Assembly: GCF_014356525.2 (NCBI RefSeq)
Contig: NC_052508.1
Span: 57,635,441-57,699,440, forward strand
Direction of reading: 5' to 3'
Origin: Nilaparvata lugens
Taxonomy: Eukaryota > Arthropoda > Insecta > Hemiptera > Delphacidae
Length of the DNA: 64,000 nucleotides
The position numbers and the translations under genes were made by a program. The notes beneath the pieces are model-generated. The model had not been told where the DNA came from. It ran no database searches and was given only the letters and a program-made list of their open reading frames with translations. Position 1 is the stretch's first letter; each line of letters opens with the position of its first letter. Below, in pieces: positions 12,201-22,633 of this stretch.

Positions 12201-15200
12201 TCAGAAATGAAAAAACGCAGCTCCTAAACTACTCTCATCTCTTTGAGCAGGGATGAGGACTTTTGATATGTTTACCTTCTAACTAATCCAAACAAAGCTA
12301 CGAAGTCAAATATTGTGTTCCAAAACATTCTCTCCATATTTCCCTGTCAATTGATATATTTTTGTTAAACTGAAGATTTTACACTCAACACTATAACGGC
12401 TGCAGCAATCGTAGGGAGATGCGCAAAATGATGAAATAATACGTATAATTGAAGAGAATGTGATGCTCTAAGAGCTCATGATTAGCACGGATTTTTTCAA
12501 TCAATCGTTGAAAAGTTATAAGGCTAAAAAGATGAACAAATCGGAGTCGGAAGGGGTTTTCCTCAAAATGTGACATCTTCGAGAGCTCATACCTAGAAAA
12601 GTATGAGAGATATGGAAAATTGTTACAGATGTAACTTGTAGGGTAATTTGTGTGCTTTAATTTTGTATTCAACAAAAAATTCTGAAAGGCGCATATTTTT
12701 CGAGATATATGCAAAAAAACAAAATATGGTACTTTCAAACCATCCCCACCCCCTCAGCACAGAGGGAGGAGTGAGAACTTTTGATATTTTTACCCTCTTT
12801 CTATCCTTAAAAGAGCTGCGGGGTCAAAAATTGTGTTCCAAACTTTTCCTTCTATACCATTTTTGAGCATTCGTTGCCTGGACTATAACAATTTATATTT
12901 AGTTTCAAGTTTCAATAAGTCTGAAAACAGGGCATACCGTTGATAGTATGCCGAATGCAGAAGGCACAGGCTTTTGCAGTAGGAGAGCGGCCTCTGCCGC
13001 TTTGTTGGCAAAACTATCGTTGAGGCCCCACACAAAGTCGTGAACAGTGACGTCATGCAGGGGCCTCGCCTCCGTCGAGGCAGCCAGCATCCTCAGTCCG
13101 GCCCGAGTCAGCATTGAGCCTCGGCTGAAGTCTGCTGCTGTCTGCAATAATTACCAAATTGTCAATAATTCATTTCACCTACCAATTCAATTTGCCTTTG
13201 TAATACCACAGAGAAAGAAGATTTTTTGCTTTTTGTAAATACGGTATTTTGAGAGTAACTAAACTTCTTTGGTCTATGTAGCCGGGAAACATTGCTGTGT
13301 CCGGCCTGCAAAAACTGAGCTTAAAATTGAGAGTTCAAAATCCACTCACAATGTAATGCACAATAACACTTCCATCCTAAGGTTAGAATACATTCGCAAT
13401 CTTGCATTTGAAATTTCTTCATGAAGAATTCACTTCCAAAAAAACTATTTTGTTCTTAAACCTTTAGAACTATTTGATAAAGACATATACAGGGTCTGTA
13501 TAGTAAGTAACCGGACTGACCTCAGGAAATTTTTTATGGGCAAAATATGTACCATTTTTCATTAGATATCTTCAAAGTAGTCCATATTGGAGTCGATAAC
13601 ACGCTGATACCGGATTTTCAATTTCGTTTACAGTTTGGCCGGGTGGCACAAACTCTTTGTGATTTTCAATTGATAAGAAGAGCTGCACATTAACCTTTCC
13701 ATGGAGAGAAGAAAATTCTCTTCAACTAGACAACTAAATAAATAACATGAAGAGTTAAGAAACATCACTTGCAAATATACGATATATATATAACAACCTC
13801 ACTGTATAATGTACCGTACATCATATAAATTCCTTTCTTTACTTTCACCCATAAAATTCTATGTTAATCTGTTCTTTGTTTATTTGTGACATGTATATTA
13901 GTTTTCCTATCTCAAAATACTCAATAGAGTATGTAGATTGTATAACATCAGTAAAGGATAATATTGTGATAGTAGTATAAACTTCTATGATAGTAAGCTA
14001 TTTGAAAGTAGGCCAACAGTATTAAAGTACTGTCTTTCATTCTTTAGTCAATAGCAGTTCCTCATATGATATAATATGTCGATTTCTCGCATTGATGTAT
14101 CTTGGGTCAAAATTGGTTAGAAAAATTATATGATTGTATACTTCCAAGCCCCGATTGCACAAAAGCCTGTTAGATTTTAATGGAGATTGAATGGCATGAG
14201 AACCAATCAGAGAAGACTTCTTTAAGAAAAAGCCTGCTCCGATTGGTTCTCATGGCATTTAATCATGATTAAATTTGATAGAGGCGTTCGTGCACATGGG
14301 CCCTAGTCTTGTGAAATAAATCGCACTTCTACTATAATATCATAGCTAATAGAATGTGAGAATGAGCAACTTACTATAAGTGGTATGTTCGGTGTGATCA
14401 CCCTGTCCTGCAAATCACCGACCGATAACTCCCTTACAAATGTGTAGGTTCGTTTCTCTTGGTAGCTTATAGTTCCGTTTGAGTGAAATTTAATATTCAC
14501 TCTCTCCATTCTCTCACTGGAAAAACGTTAAATTATTCAATTAAAATTCATTCGAACATGGTACACATGAGAATAATTAAGTATCCATGAAAAATTAACT
14601 ATTAGCTTTCCTTGCTCCACCTTATTTACTTTTGATAAACTCTAAATTTCTAGCCATCTTGAGAGTATAATATTCCATATCATCGTCTCTACCATGAAAA
14701 TGTTTCCTCCAATTTTAATGTTATAGCTTGATTTATATCATCTTACACATTATTGGTAAGGAAATAAATTCATTTAAAAAACCATTGAACATTTTTTTAA
14801 CATAAAATTGTTTTTTACAAACATTGAACATAAAACATTCTGTTTTACATCAAACATTTATAAAACATTAAACATTTGTTTTTTTTTCACACAAAACATT
14901 TATTTATTCATCAATAAATTTAATTCGTTTAAAAAAACTTGGTGATGAATGAAGCACTAATACGAAAGAAACTCCATCGATCTTAAAACCGATGTAATAG
15001 ACCAATAGACTATTGAGAATCAACTGATATACACGATACACTACAGATTCTTTCTCTTTTCATTCTTTCTCTTCTCCTTCTTTCTCTCTTTCTTTCACCC
15101 TTATTCCACTTATTCATCATCTTCTTTTATTAATATTATATTATATAATTTCTTATTTCATTTTTGTACTCATATTGAATTTGTATTAGCAACTCTCACC

Positions 15201-18200
15201 TGCGCACAGGATTTTCCTTGCAGGTGATTGGTTTCTTATATTTTTGCTGAAAGTTTTTTATGTATATTTATTGTCGTTGAAGAACCAATAAAGAATTTTT
15301 GAATTGAAAAAAAATACAGAATACTTTTATGATCTTCACAATACCAAACTATAATGTTGATGTTGATTGGACATAATATATTTATATTCTTATATGTTGT
15401 TTTCCATCATGAACTGTTTTTTATTAAATCGCTTTTTGCTATTAGAAAAAACGACTAGCTGTCAGATTTTTTTTTATAATCAGATGTGTACAACCAAGAA
15501 GATGGCGGACCTGCCGAATGATCTCGTTGTCACAGTGAGTGATTAATTCATTTATTGTAAAAAATCTGACTGCCAGTCGTTTTTTCTAATAGCAAAAAGT
15601 GATATATTTATAGTTCAATTCTCATTCAATCAGGTTCTCTCTTCAATAAAGGTTGATGGCAAGTACAATAAATTGTTGAATTATACCGAAAAGCAAAAAG
15701 TATTCAAATCATGATTATACTAATAATGCAATAATTTTACCTGAAGGTATAGGGTCCAACTTCTTCCACTCTTGGTTTTTCTATTCCATTCATGGCTTCT
15801 TCATGGTTGGTGTAATTGAATATGTAGATCGAGATGAACGGTTGCACCGGTGGATCTCTCCAGAAGTTGAATATTATACTGTTGTTTTCCAGTACAAGAG
15901 CCTGAAGAGCATGAAGAAATAAATAATAATTTAAGTATGAGAATTATTTATAAGAAATAATAACAATTAGAAGAATAAAAATAAATGGATACTGAATATA
16001 CAATAATATTATGAATATTATTAAAATAATAAAATATAAACTAATAAATAGAACTAAAAAGTAGAATGTGTTTATTCACTGTTTCCTTGAATTGACGACC
16101 GTCACTCAAACGAGTTTGGCCCGCTGCAAAGTAGACCCACGCTAATCCACGAAAAGCAACCCACGCCGTGGGATGTTTTGTAAACCATTGCTAGGCTTCT
16201 CTAGACATCTGTGTAATACATGAAATAAATAATCCACTTGTCAGCTGATTGATTATGAATAATTCTATAGCAATGGTTTACAAAACATCCCACGGCGTGG
16301 GTTGCTTTTCGTGGATTAGCGTGGGTCTACTTTGAAGTGGGCCTTAAGCTGCGTTTACACTAAAGTTATTAGGTAACAAAATTTTAATAACATAATCCTT
16401 ATAGATTTCATTAGATTGAACATAAATTATCATACACATGATAAACATATGTGTTTGTCACGGTCTGTTCAATCTAATAGAATCTATTAAGGATCAAGTT
16501 ATATTAACATTTTGTTAATAACTTTGGTGTAAACGCAGCTTTAGTCTGAAGATGCCGGTGCAAAATGGTGGAACGTCATTCCTATTTAAATAGTGATTAC
16601 CGTACTTGAAAGTTTTCATAAAATTCTACATTAGAAGAAGAAACGGATCAGCAACACAATGAAAAATTATTAAGAACTGAAAATCATAAAACAACACTTG
16701 GAACTGAGTTGTTAAAAATAACACTTTTGTTTTTCAATATGTTTTACAGATTATACTGTACCTACATCATCACCACTTGAAACAAATTATCGTTTGATGA
16801 TTAGACTACATTAATCCAGACTACAATTGAAAAAGCGATGTGTAGCTTCAAAGAATATTCTTAAATGAAAGTAGAGAGTTAATATTTAACAACATGCTAA
16901 TTCACAATAATTAACCTATATACTTAGATTTGGAACTTATTGATTATTCCTGGATGAAAATAGGTAATACATTCAAAACTTGTCCATGAAACCAGGAAGT
17001 AAGCCACAAGTGATAAGCTACAGTTGTACTAAAAATTAGTCCAAAAATCAATCCACAGAAACCTGAAACAAACCAAAGTCAGGTTTTAATAGACTACCGT
17101 CTGAAGAACAAATTTACAAATTTTTGGAAACAAAATAATCCAATTAGTAGACATGAAGTCCAAAGCTTTTGGAATATTATTCATATTAAATTGAATTTTA
17201 TACCTGATTCAAAGATATAATTATTGCAGAGCTTTCTTATATACTAGAGGTTAGTTGACCTTTGTGCTAGTTGAGTCTCCCTGCCCAATATTTTTTTGCT
17301 GTAAATAATATTATTTAGTGATAACTATAACGAAAAATGTAGCATCTCGCCATACTTATAGAAATGAATTAAAATAAAGTATTGAAAATTTAACAAATAA
17401 CAAGAAATTTAAATTTACATCATTCATTAACGCGTTCATCTTGTTTATTATATTCATTACTTTAATCAATCTTACAATAACAATCCATGCACTCTTTCAT
17501 TCACATGGATTTTGACTCAAAATATCTTCATATATCTGATATATGTTTCATAATATTATTGTGAACCTAGTTCTGTTTTTTAAATAATATTACAACTATT
17601 GGTACCGGAATAAAGGTAAGCCTAATATTAGTTCAATAGGTACCGTACTCAGGAACTTTACTTCAATTTTACCACCTATTTTCTACAACTCTTGACCTTT
17701 TAGAAGTTACGGTGGTACGCTATAATATTGGGAGATGAATTCAATGAATGACAATAGCTTGCGATGTTCATCATTACCGTTTATCTTCGTCACAGATTAT
17801 TTAAACTATTGAAATGACAAAGGTTTTGAAATTCAAACTTTTTTTCTGAGGATGATGCCACATATGCCTTGTGCTTGAGCGTGGTTAATGGGAGGGATGC
17901 TAGTTGAAAATTATATATTTTTTTAAATAAGATAAAAATTTTAACTGTAGGTGCAGTGATAAAACAATGAAATTTGTTTATACAATTATAGAAATAATTT
18001 AATAGAATCTTACCTTTCTCAAGAAACAGTTTAGTCCATTTCGAAGAACATAGAAGGGAGAGAAAACCTTTGTCGGGGTGTTGACGTTTGTAATAATTAT
18101 TTGTGTTCTCGTCGATTTCATCATTACCAAGAACGATCTTTTTCAGCACATTTTGCTGGGAACTTTTCCTCTTGTCGCGGAAAAGAGTGATTGCCCATAC

Positions 18201-18245
18201 ACTGTTACGAGCCCTGGCCGGCACCATATTGTCACAAACATCCAT
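6226..18245 (-). CDS. CD36-family scavenger receptor (class B-like), ten exons
   Basis: Exons: 18245-18014, 17062-about 16980, 15901-15741, 14516-14375, 13141-12938, 11815-11566, 10311-10186, 8101-7983, 7861-7733 and 6477-6226. All join in phase to about 565 residues, close to or slightly above the usual family size. Family hallmarks in order: first membrane segment GFCGLIFGLIFSTTVAYHLW (about 78-97); FNFWRDPP, YIFNYTNHEEAMNG and VEEVGPYTF; CNSLVAGDGSLYPP; a cysteine cluster CFCIDSQC; APVYISFPHFLLAD; FPIGGVTRVQMNI; and a second membrane segment FLEIFLMWSSVLMLLLCMYL with a short cytosolic tail. Such proteins bind lipids or modified lipoproteins through a large extracellular loop. The ATG at 18245 gives an unusually long, Lys/Arg-rich N-terminal tail of about 75 residues. 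Two AATAAA signals follow the stop (minus strand, 6179-6174 and 6151-6146). The exon 2 donor is ambiguous (16980 or 16971, same phase). The family is certain; the subtype (SR-B, SNMP or other) is not resolved. Confidence 0.9.
6625..6874 (-). mobile_element. tRNA-derived SINE, copy 2
   Basis: Same SINE as at 5045-5294, carried along by the 1.58-kb tandem duplication rather than inserted independently: flanks and body are shared. The B-box copy differs by one substitution (GGCTCAAACCC). Confidence 0.75.
8173..8192. repeat. Perfect 20-base palindrome
   Basis: CTTTGCACTCGAGTGCAAAG is self-complementary, at the left margin of the fold-back cluster in the intron between CD36-like exons 7 and 8. 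Function unknown. Confidence 0.7.
8225..8940. mobile_element. Compound fold-back element built from transposon ends
   Basis: An 85-base block containing ATTTTTACTATTGAATGATA occurs three times: forward near 8265, inverted near 8525 and forward near 8890. Between the last two lies a 250-base palindrome (about 8580-8830). Its right arm on the plus strand reads RQTMDNVMKRLQDNLRRKG then HLQDVIFKK and stop, resembling the C-terminal end of Tc1/mariner-like (DD34D/E) transposases. The left arm encodes a diverged form of the same tail on the minus strand. An upstream EELKAKIQEAISNSS segment is in a different frame, so the copy is frameshifted. The structure is two transposon 3' ends joined head to head. 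Confidence 0.65.
9023..9136 (+). repeat. Dispersed repeat carrying an ATG-exon-like start (truncated copy)
   Basis: Shares AAGATGGCGGACCTGCCG, CACAGTGAGTGATTAATTCA and the terminal AATCTGACTG...AATAGCAAAA with the complete element at 15430-15603. The left inverted arm is missing here. It lies in the CD36-like intron between exons 7 and 8. Confidence 0.7.
9384..10185. other. Intron sequence, CD36-like gene, no gene seen
   Basis: AT-rich intron between exons 7 and 8. A 70-codon plus-strand frame at 9711-9923 has no motif and is probably chance. Confidence 0.4.
11147..11310 (+). mobile_element. Possible LINE 3' end or similar dispersed repeat
   Basis: A distinctive segment, with CGTTAGAGCCGTTTTCGAGA then TAAATAACCAGATATAAA and iterated ATATAAA units, resembles the 3' ends of insect non-LTR retrotransposons. 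There is no second copy in the window, so this rests on recognition only. Confidence 0.35.
11930..12889. mobile_element. Pair of diverged repeat copies (family also at 62683-63541)
   Basis: Blocks 11930-12350 and 12405-12889 are diverged direct copies sharing the order: ATGCTCTA, a lysine-codon-rich middle and GACTTTTGATAT-like sequence. The right end, ATTTTTGAGCATTCG then CCTGGACTA, matches the end of the larger element at 63541. They fill the CD36-like intron between exons 5 and 6. Confidence 0.65.
13266..13492 (+). repeat. Dispersed 230-bp repeat, copy 1
   Basis: Matches 52697-52922 over its whole length, including GACATTGCTGTGTCCGGCCT (one base different here), a run of TTCACTTCCAAAAAA and a shared end ACACATATA/AGACATATA. 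Neither copy codes for protein. It sits immediately left of a Tc1/mariner-like remnant. Confidence 0.8.
13493..13690 (-). mobile_element. Internally deleted Tc1/mariner-like transposon remnant
   Basis: One end begins CAGGGTCTGTATAGTAAGTA, typical of mariner-type termini. The minus strand encodes NHKEFVPPGQTVNEI, the motif found in mariner-family transposases before the catalytic region, then in another frame a VIDSNMDYFEDI tail. The middle of the gene is missing. Confidence 0.55.
13700..14374. other. Intron sequence with a small hairpin
   Basis: Between CD36-like exons 4 and 5. A hairpin at about 14184-14257 pairs GAGAACCAATCAGAG with its near complement. Nothing else recognised. Confidence 0.4.
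14760..15320. other. Low-complexity intron with a LINE-like tail
   Basis: Contains iterated AAACATT units (14786-14900), a pyrimidine-rich run TTCTTTCTCTTCTCCTTC near 15065, and an AATAAAG-AATTTTTGAATTG-polyA end at 15285-15315 that looks like the 3' end of a non-LTR element. No exon. Confidence 0.45.
15430..15603. mobile_element. 174-bp inverted-repeat element with ATG and donor-like core
   Basis: The arms read CTTTTTGCTATTAGAAAAAA at the left and its complement at the right, continuing inward for about 40 bases with few mismatches. The core contains AAGATGGCGGACCTGCCG followed by CACAGTGAGTG, a start-codon-like context followed by a splice-donor-like site. It lies in the CD36-like intron between exons 3 and 4. 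Confidence 0.75.
16118..16343. mobile_element. MITE with 70-bp terminal inverted repeats
   Basis: The left arm starts GGCCCGCTGCAAAGTAGACC; its complement ends at 16343, with paired sequence continuing through the CCACGCCGTGG palindrome to CAATGG, about 70 bases. The interior is non-coding. Flanks are TTT at the left and TTA at the right, compatible with an imperfect 3-base target duplication. Confidence 0.8.
16347..16540. mobile_element. 194-bp PIF/Harbinger-like MITE with TTA target duplication
   Basis: AGCTGCGTTTACACTAAAGT at the left end pairs with its complement at the right end, and the pairing extends inward for most of the element. TTA flanks both ends (16344-16346 and 16541-16543), the usual target of PIF/Harbinger elements. 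It abuts the MITE at 16118-16343 with no more than the TTA between them. Confidence 0.8.
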
Positions 18246-21200
18246 GCTTCACCTCTTGGCTCACAGGCCTATGTTTCTCCCGTATGCTGCTGATGCTGGA
18301 GAGAAAAATTGATTTTCACTTTCGTTTTTTAAGCTACATCTTTTAAGAATTCATAAAATGGAGTAGAAAACTGTCTATATAAAGACTCAGTTTAGTAGAC
18401 TATTACTTGCATTCTATATGACTGCTAATATTTCTCATGAATATACTATATATGGTAATATAATATACTCATTTGAGTATATTATACTAATATAATATAC
18501 TCAATTGAGTTGAAAATTTGCAGACAATATTCCGAATTAGCATGGCACAGCACAGTTTCACAAGTTCCAGCACGAGTTATATTATGCTTTCATTAATAAT
18601 GATAGAACTGTTAATTAAGGAGGTGGCATAATGTTCGAGTAGTCTTCAAAAGTTTGTGAAAACAATTGAACTGATAAGAACTGAGTCACTAAATGAAAAT
18701 CATTGAGCTCTATTAGTGTATTATGTTGGAATTTCATAGATTTTGTCAACAATATCAATATTTTTTGTAACCATGGCGCATCACCGATTTTTGAAAATGG
18801 CTTTTGAATGCTTTTTAGAGCGTTTATGATATGAGAAAAAAGTTGTTCGTTTTTCAGTAGTATCAATCTGTACCAACAATAAAATAATATTAGGTAATGA
18901 TTTATTTCCATAGGAACTAGTAATGTCTTGAAAACAGGAAGAAGGGAAATAGTTTTTCAATAAGAAAAAAATATTTTAGTATAACAATAATTTTATCCAT
19001 GTGAAATGAAAATGTATATTCATCAATAAAGCAAACTGTAGGAGCCAGACCATATCAAGCGGGTTTTCAGGCGTTTTTAGAGTCGGCAGGGCAGGAGATT
19101 GGCGCCTGAAAAACCGCATAATATGGTCTGGAACTAATTCTAATAATCTCAGACAAGTCATTACACTTGCTACATAGTGTTAATTTTTTCACAATTTTCA
19201 TTTAAATTGTTGGGATGAACTTTTATGTATTATGAAACTTAATGAAGAATATCTCTGATGTTCTATACAATCGTAGAGGAATATAAATTTTGTTAATTCC
19301 AACTATAATAAATATACTCACCCAAGTTGAAGAAAAAATGTGGTTAAACGGTTTTACATCACTTTTCCCATTCCGCCTTGAAGCTTGACTTTTCTAAAAA
19401 ACTTCCTAACACTTTCTAAAAAACTAAAATGATTGCAGAACACCACATAAAATCTACTTGTTTTCCATCGGCTCCCCATGCCTCCATACCAATAAGGTCA
19501 AATCAACATTTTCAACTGAAAGAAGTTTTTTGGAATAACAAAGCCAATGGACCACCAAAGATTTTTATCATAATGATCTTTGTTAATCAGGCGACCAAGT
19601 TCAAAGTACCTCGCCCCTACTTTTTCCAGTTGCATCTTACATAAAGTCAAATGTAATGAAATAGTTCACACATAATTAATAATAATGATCGGAAAAGACC
19701 TTTTTGATCTTTGCTTGTTTTTGACAGTTTTCAGATAAAACAGAGGAAATAATATGAGCATCTATGCTTCTATGCATTACCGTTGCATAGAGGGATTTCA
19801 AGTTCCTAAAACAATGAAATTGTCACGTTTCTTTTTTATTTTTAGAGAAAGTTGCATTATTACTCTTAGCTTTATATTAATTATGTGCACCTAATACTAT
19901 ATTAATATTCAAAAAAATGTTTTTTTTTTCATTTTAAAACAGCATGAATTTTCAAATTTCAGTATTAGTATTATTGATGTACCCTAACTACATTCCTTAA
20001 TATAATTATGTTTCATGTACCATATTCATTTATTTACCGCCGTGATACGATATTACAAGATCCTCAAACCAACTATGCAAAAGTAACAAAAAATAAAGAT
20101 ACAAACATAAATCAACCAATAAACTAAGCAGAAACTATACAAAATGTGTTTACGATTCTGCTTTCTACTGTTCGATTTGATATGCAATTATTCTTTTAAA
20201 TCATCAGTGAAGATGTTATCTTAAAATAATAATAATAGGCTATTCTCATAGAAACTAAACAAAATTAAAAACTGAACTATATACTCTTTGAAAACAAAAT
20301 TGAATAACCAGCACAATAATTCATAACTATTATAAAGGAGAGTAACTTATATAGAAAAGTTGGTATTCTCAGATGATATCAATATTGAGAATTGATAGTG
20401 TTGAGAATGTGCTTAGGAATTCTCATGAACATTTCCAGGATAACACTCATCCCTGCATCGGTCTGAGAGAAAAATGAAAGGAAATACTGGCGTTTGAGAG
20501 AGTGCAGAGTTCTATCATAAATACATCTGTCAATATAACATTAATTTGCCAAAAAATTATGAATCCATTTTGAAAATTAATAAATCATTTTATTATGGTT
20601 AGGCCTACGTTTGATCATTATACACTTGGAAGATGGTTTTACACTTGATGTTTCTTGAGAAATTTCGGATAAAGTGAATAATAATTTAGATGAGACAAGA
20701 CATTTGACACTAGAAAAGGAGATAACGCAGTTTAGTGTCTATTAAAAGAACTCGTTAGTTGGTTCTAAGTTGATATGTTTCATCATAAAGATAATGATGA
20801 TAAAAAACAACTTATAAACTATAAAAAACCGTTAGATTGTTTACAAAATTTTGAAGATTCTTCGTTAAAAGGAAAATATTGCTTTACGGGAAAGAATACG
20901 TGTATTCATAAGGATGCAGAATAGAGGAGCATGTCTATGGTTCAGGGTAGAAATTTGCCAAGAAGTCAGCATTGTATTTTTAGTTTTTCATATTCATGGA
21001 TAACACAATCATTTTTGAAGCTCCCTGATAGTTCAAAACCAACTAAAAACTGTAAGTCTTTCATTATAAATCATTCCTTTCTAAGCCTACAACTCCATCT
21101 TCTCAAAACAAAGTAAAGCATTAAACGTATTTTAGTGATCAAAAAGTTGGTATACATATATATGAGTAAATCGATAATCTACATAATTAGTAGTTTTATG

Positions 21201-22633
21201 ATCAGTCAGAAATGTAATGAAGACTCTGCACTACAAGTAATTTACGAATAAATTAAAAAATGAATTATCTTGATAAAAGAAGCAACAGATAATGAATCTG
21301 TATTATTTTTATCTTTTCAAGGATCACTCAGTGTTGGAGCGCGTAGAAAGACCAAGTCCATAGGATAGAATAAAATTCAATGTTTATTAAGAGAAGAGAA
21401 TATTGCACAAAATTGTAATGGACCGACATGTTTTTATAAATTCTAAAAATAAGGATAGATATAAAATATCAGACTATGTACAAAAAATAATTGAATAACA
21501 CACATTACAACTAAATGGAGATAATATAGCATATAAGAGCAATTTGATTATTCTGATTTGAGTAGAGTTGAAAAGAGTCAACTCATAAGTTTTATTTATC
21601 ACTGGACCCTATTTTCAAAGCTGTAATATAATTTATATAAGCTATAATGTAGATAAAAATATTAAGTTAGTTTCATTTGGAAAATAAAATCTGTAAAACA
21701 TTAATTACATGAACTCATTTTAAAAATACGTTAAAAGAACATTAAACTTGTAACAACTATGATGATTGACTGCAGGCTAACAGTTTTATTGCAATTATTC
21801 AGGCAATAAAGCCATAGTTCATGTTCTGCAGTAAAAAAATGTTTTCAATCCATAAAAATTATGATTATGATTAAGTTACTCTTACAGCTACACAAATTAG
21901 AGTTATCACAATTTTCAATTAACACTATGTCTTTTACTGGATAATTATATTACACAGACGATTAATTAATAAAAGTTATAACTCTTCAGATTTGGCACAA
22001 TTACAGAATTTGCAGCACATCATGATTTATAACATTCTCGCACACAATAGAATGTTTCACTTAAACCGAGGTACCGTAATATAAATCAAGGCTTTCTTCG
22101 AATAAATTTCAACCTTATGATGATTAGCTATATAGGAGCAGTGTAAACATAAGAAACATGGCGACATAGTTTAACAAATAGGAGATAATTTTCAACAACG
22201 AAGCCTTGCAACGTTGCACGGCAACCTAGAGTTACCAGGATGTTTTTCAGTGAAACTGACTTCATTTGTCAACATCAAAAGATAAAATATTTCATGTAAA
22301 ATCAAGTGGGAAGCACTATTTTATGTGATGCACAGAGAAAAATATTTTCCTTGGGTAAAACAATAATAATTTATACAATTTCACGAAACTACACTTACAT
22401 ACATTTAAGGAATGTTGAAAGAATAAAATAATCATTTATTGAAGACTAATATAAACATGGTACCTTGCGTCGAATTTTTCAAATCAGAGTTTGAAACGAT
22501 TCTACAGAGCTTATAACTAAGGACAAAATATTGCAAAAATGAGAATTGTATGGCAATTGTAATGTTTTGTGTTGATGGGGCCTGTGTTAAATACATTATT
22601 TACTGCTCTAACCTCCCCAATGATTGGTATTAT
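18246..22633. other. Upstream region of the CD36-like gene, no gene recognised
   Basis: AT-rich intergenic sequence. It holds a palindromic TATA/ATAC-rich patch at 18443-18510, a 90-bp inverted-repeat element at 19043-19131 (listed separately) and short frames without motifs. A promoter for the gene starting at 18245 should be here but no core element stands out. Confidence 0.4.
19043..19131. mobile_element. Short 89-bp inverted-repeat element
   Basis: CCAGACCATATCAAGCGGGT at the left pairs with ACCGCATAATATGGTCTGG at the right, followed inward by TTCAGGCG and CGCCTGAA. GC content is well above the surroundings. Confidence 0.6.

Noticed and set aside
12391..12738. 115-codon minus-strand frame
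   Set aside because: It lies entirely inside a repeat also found at 62683-63541, where the frame is not kept.
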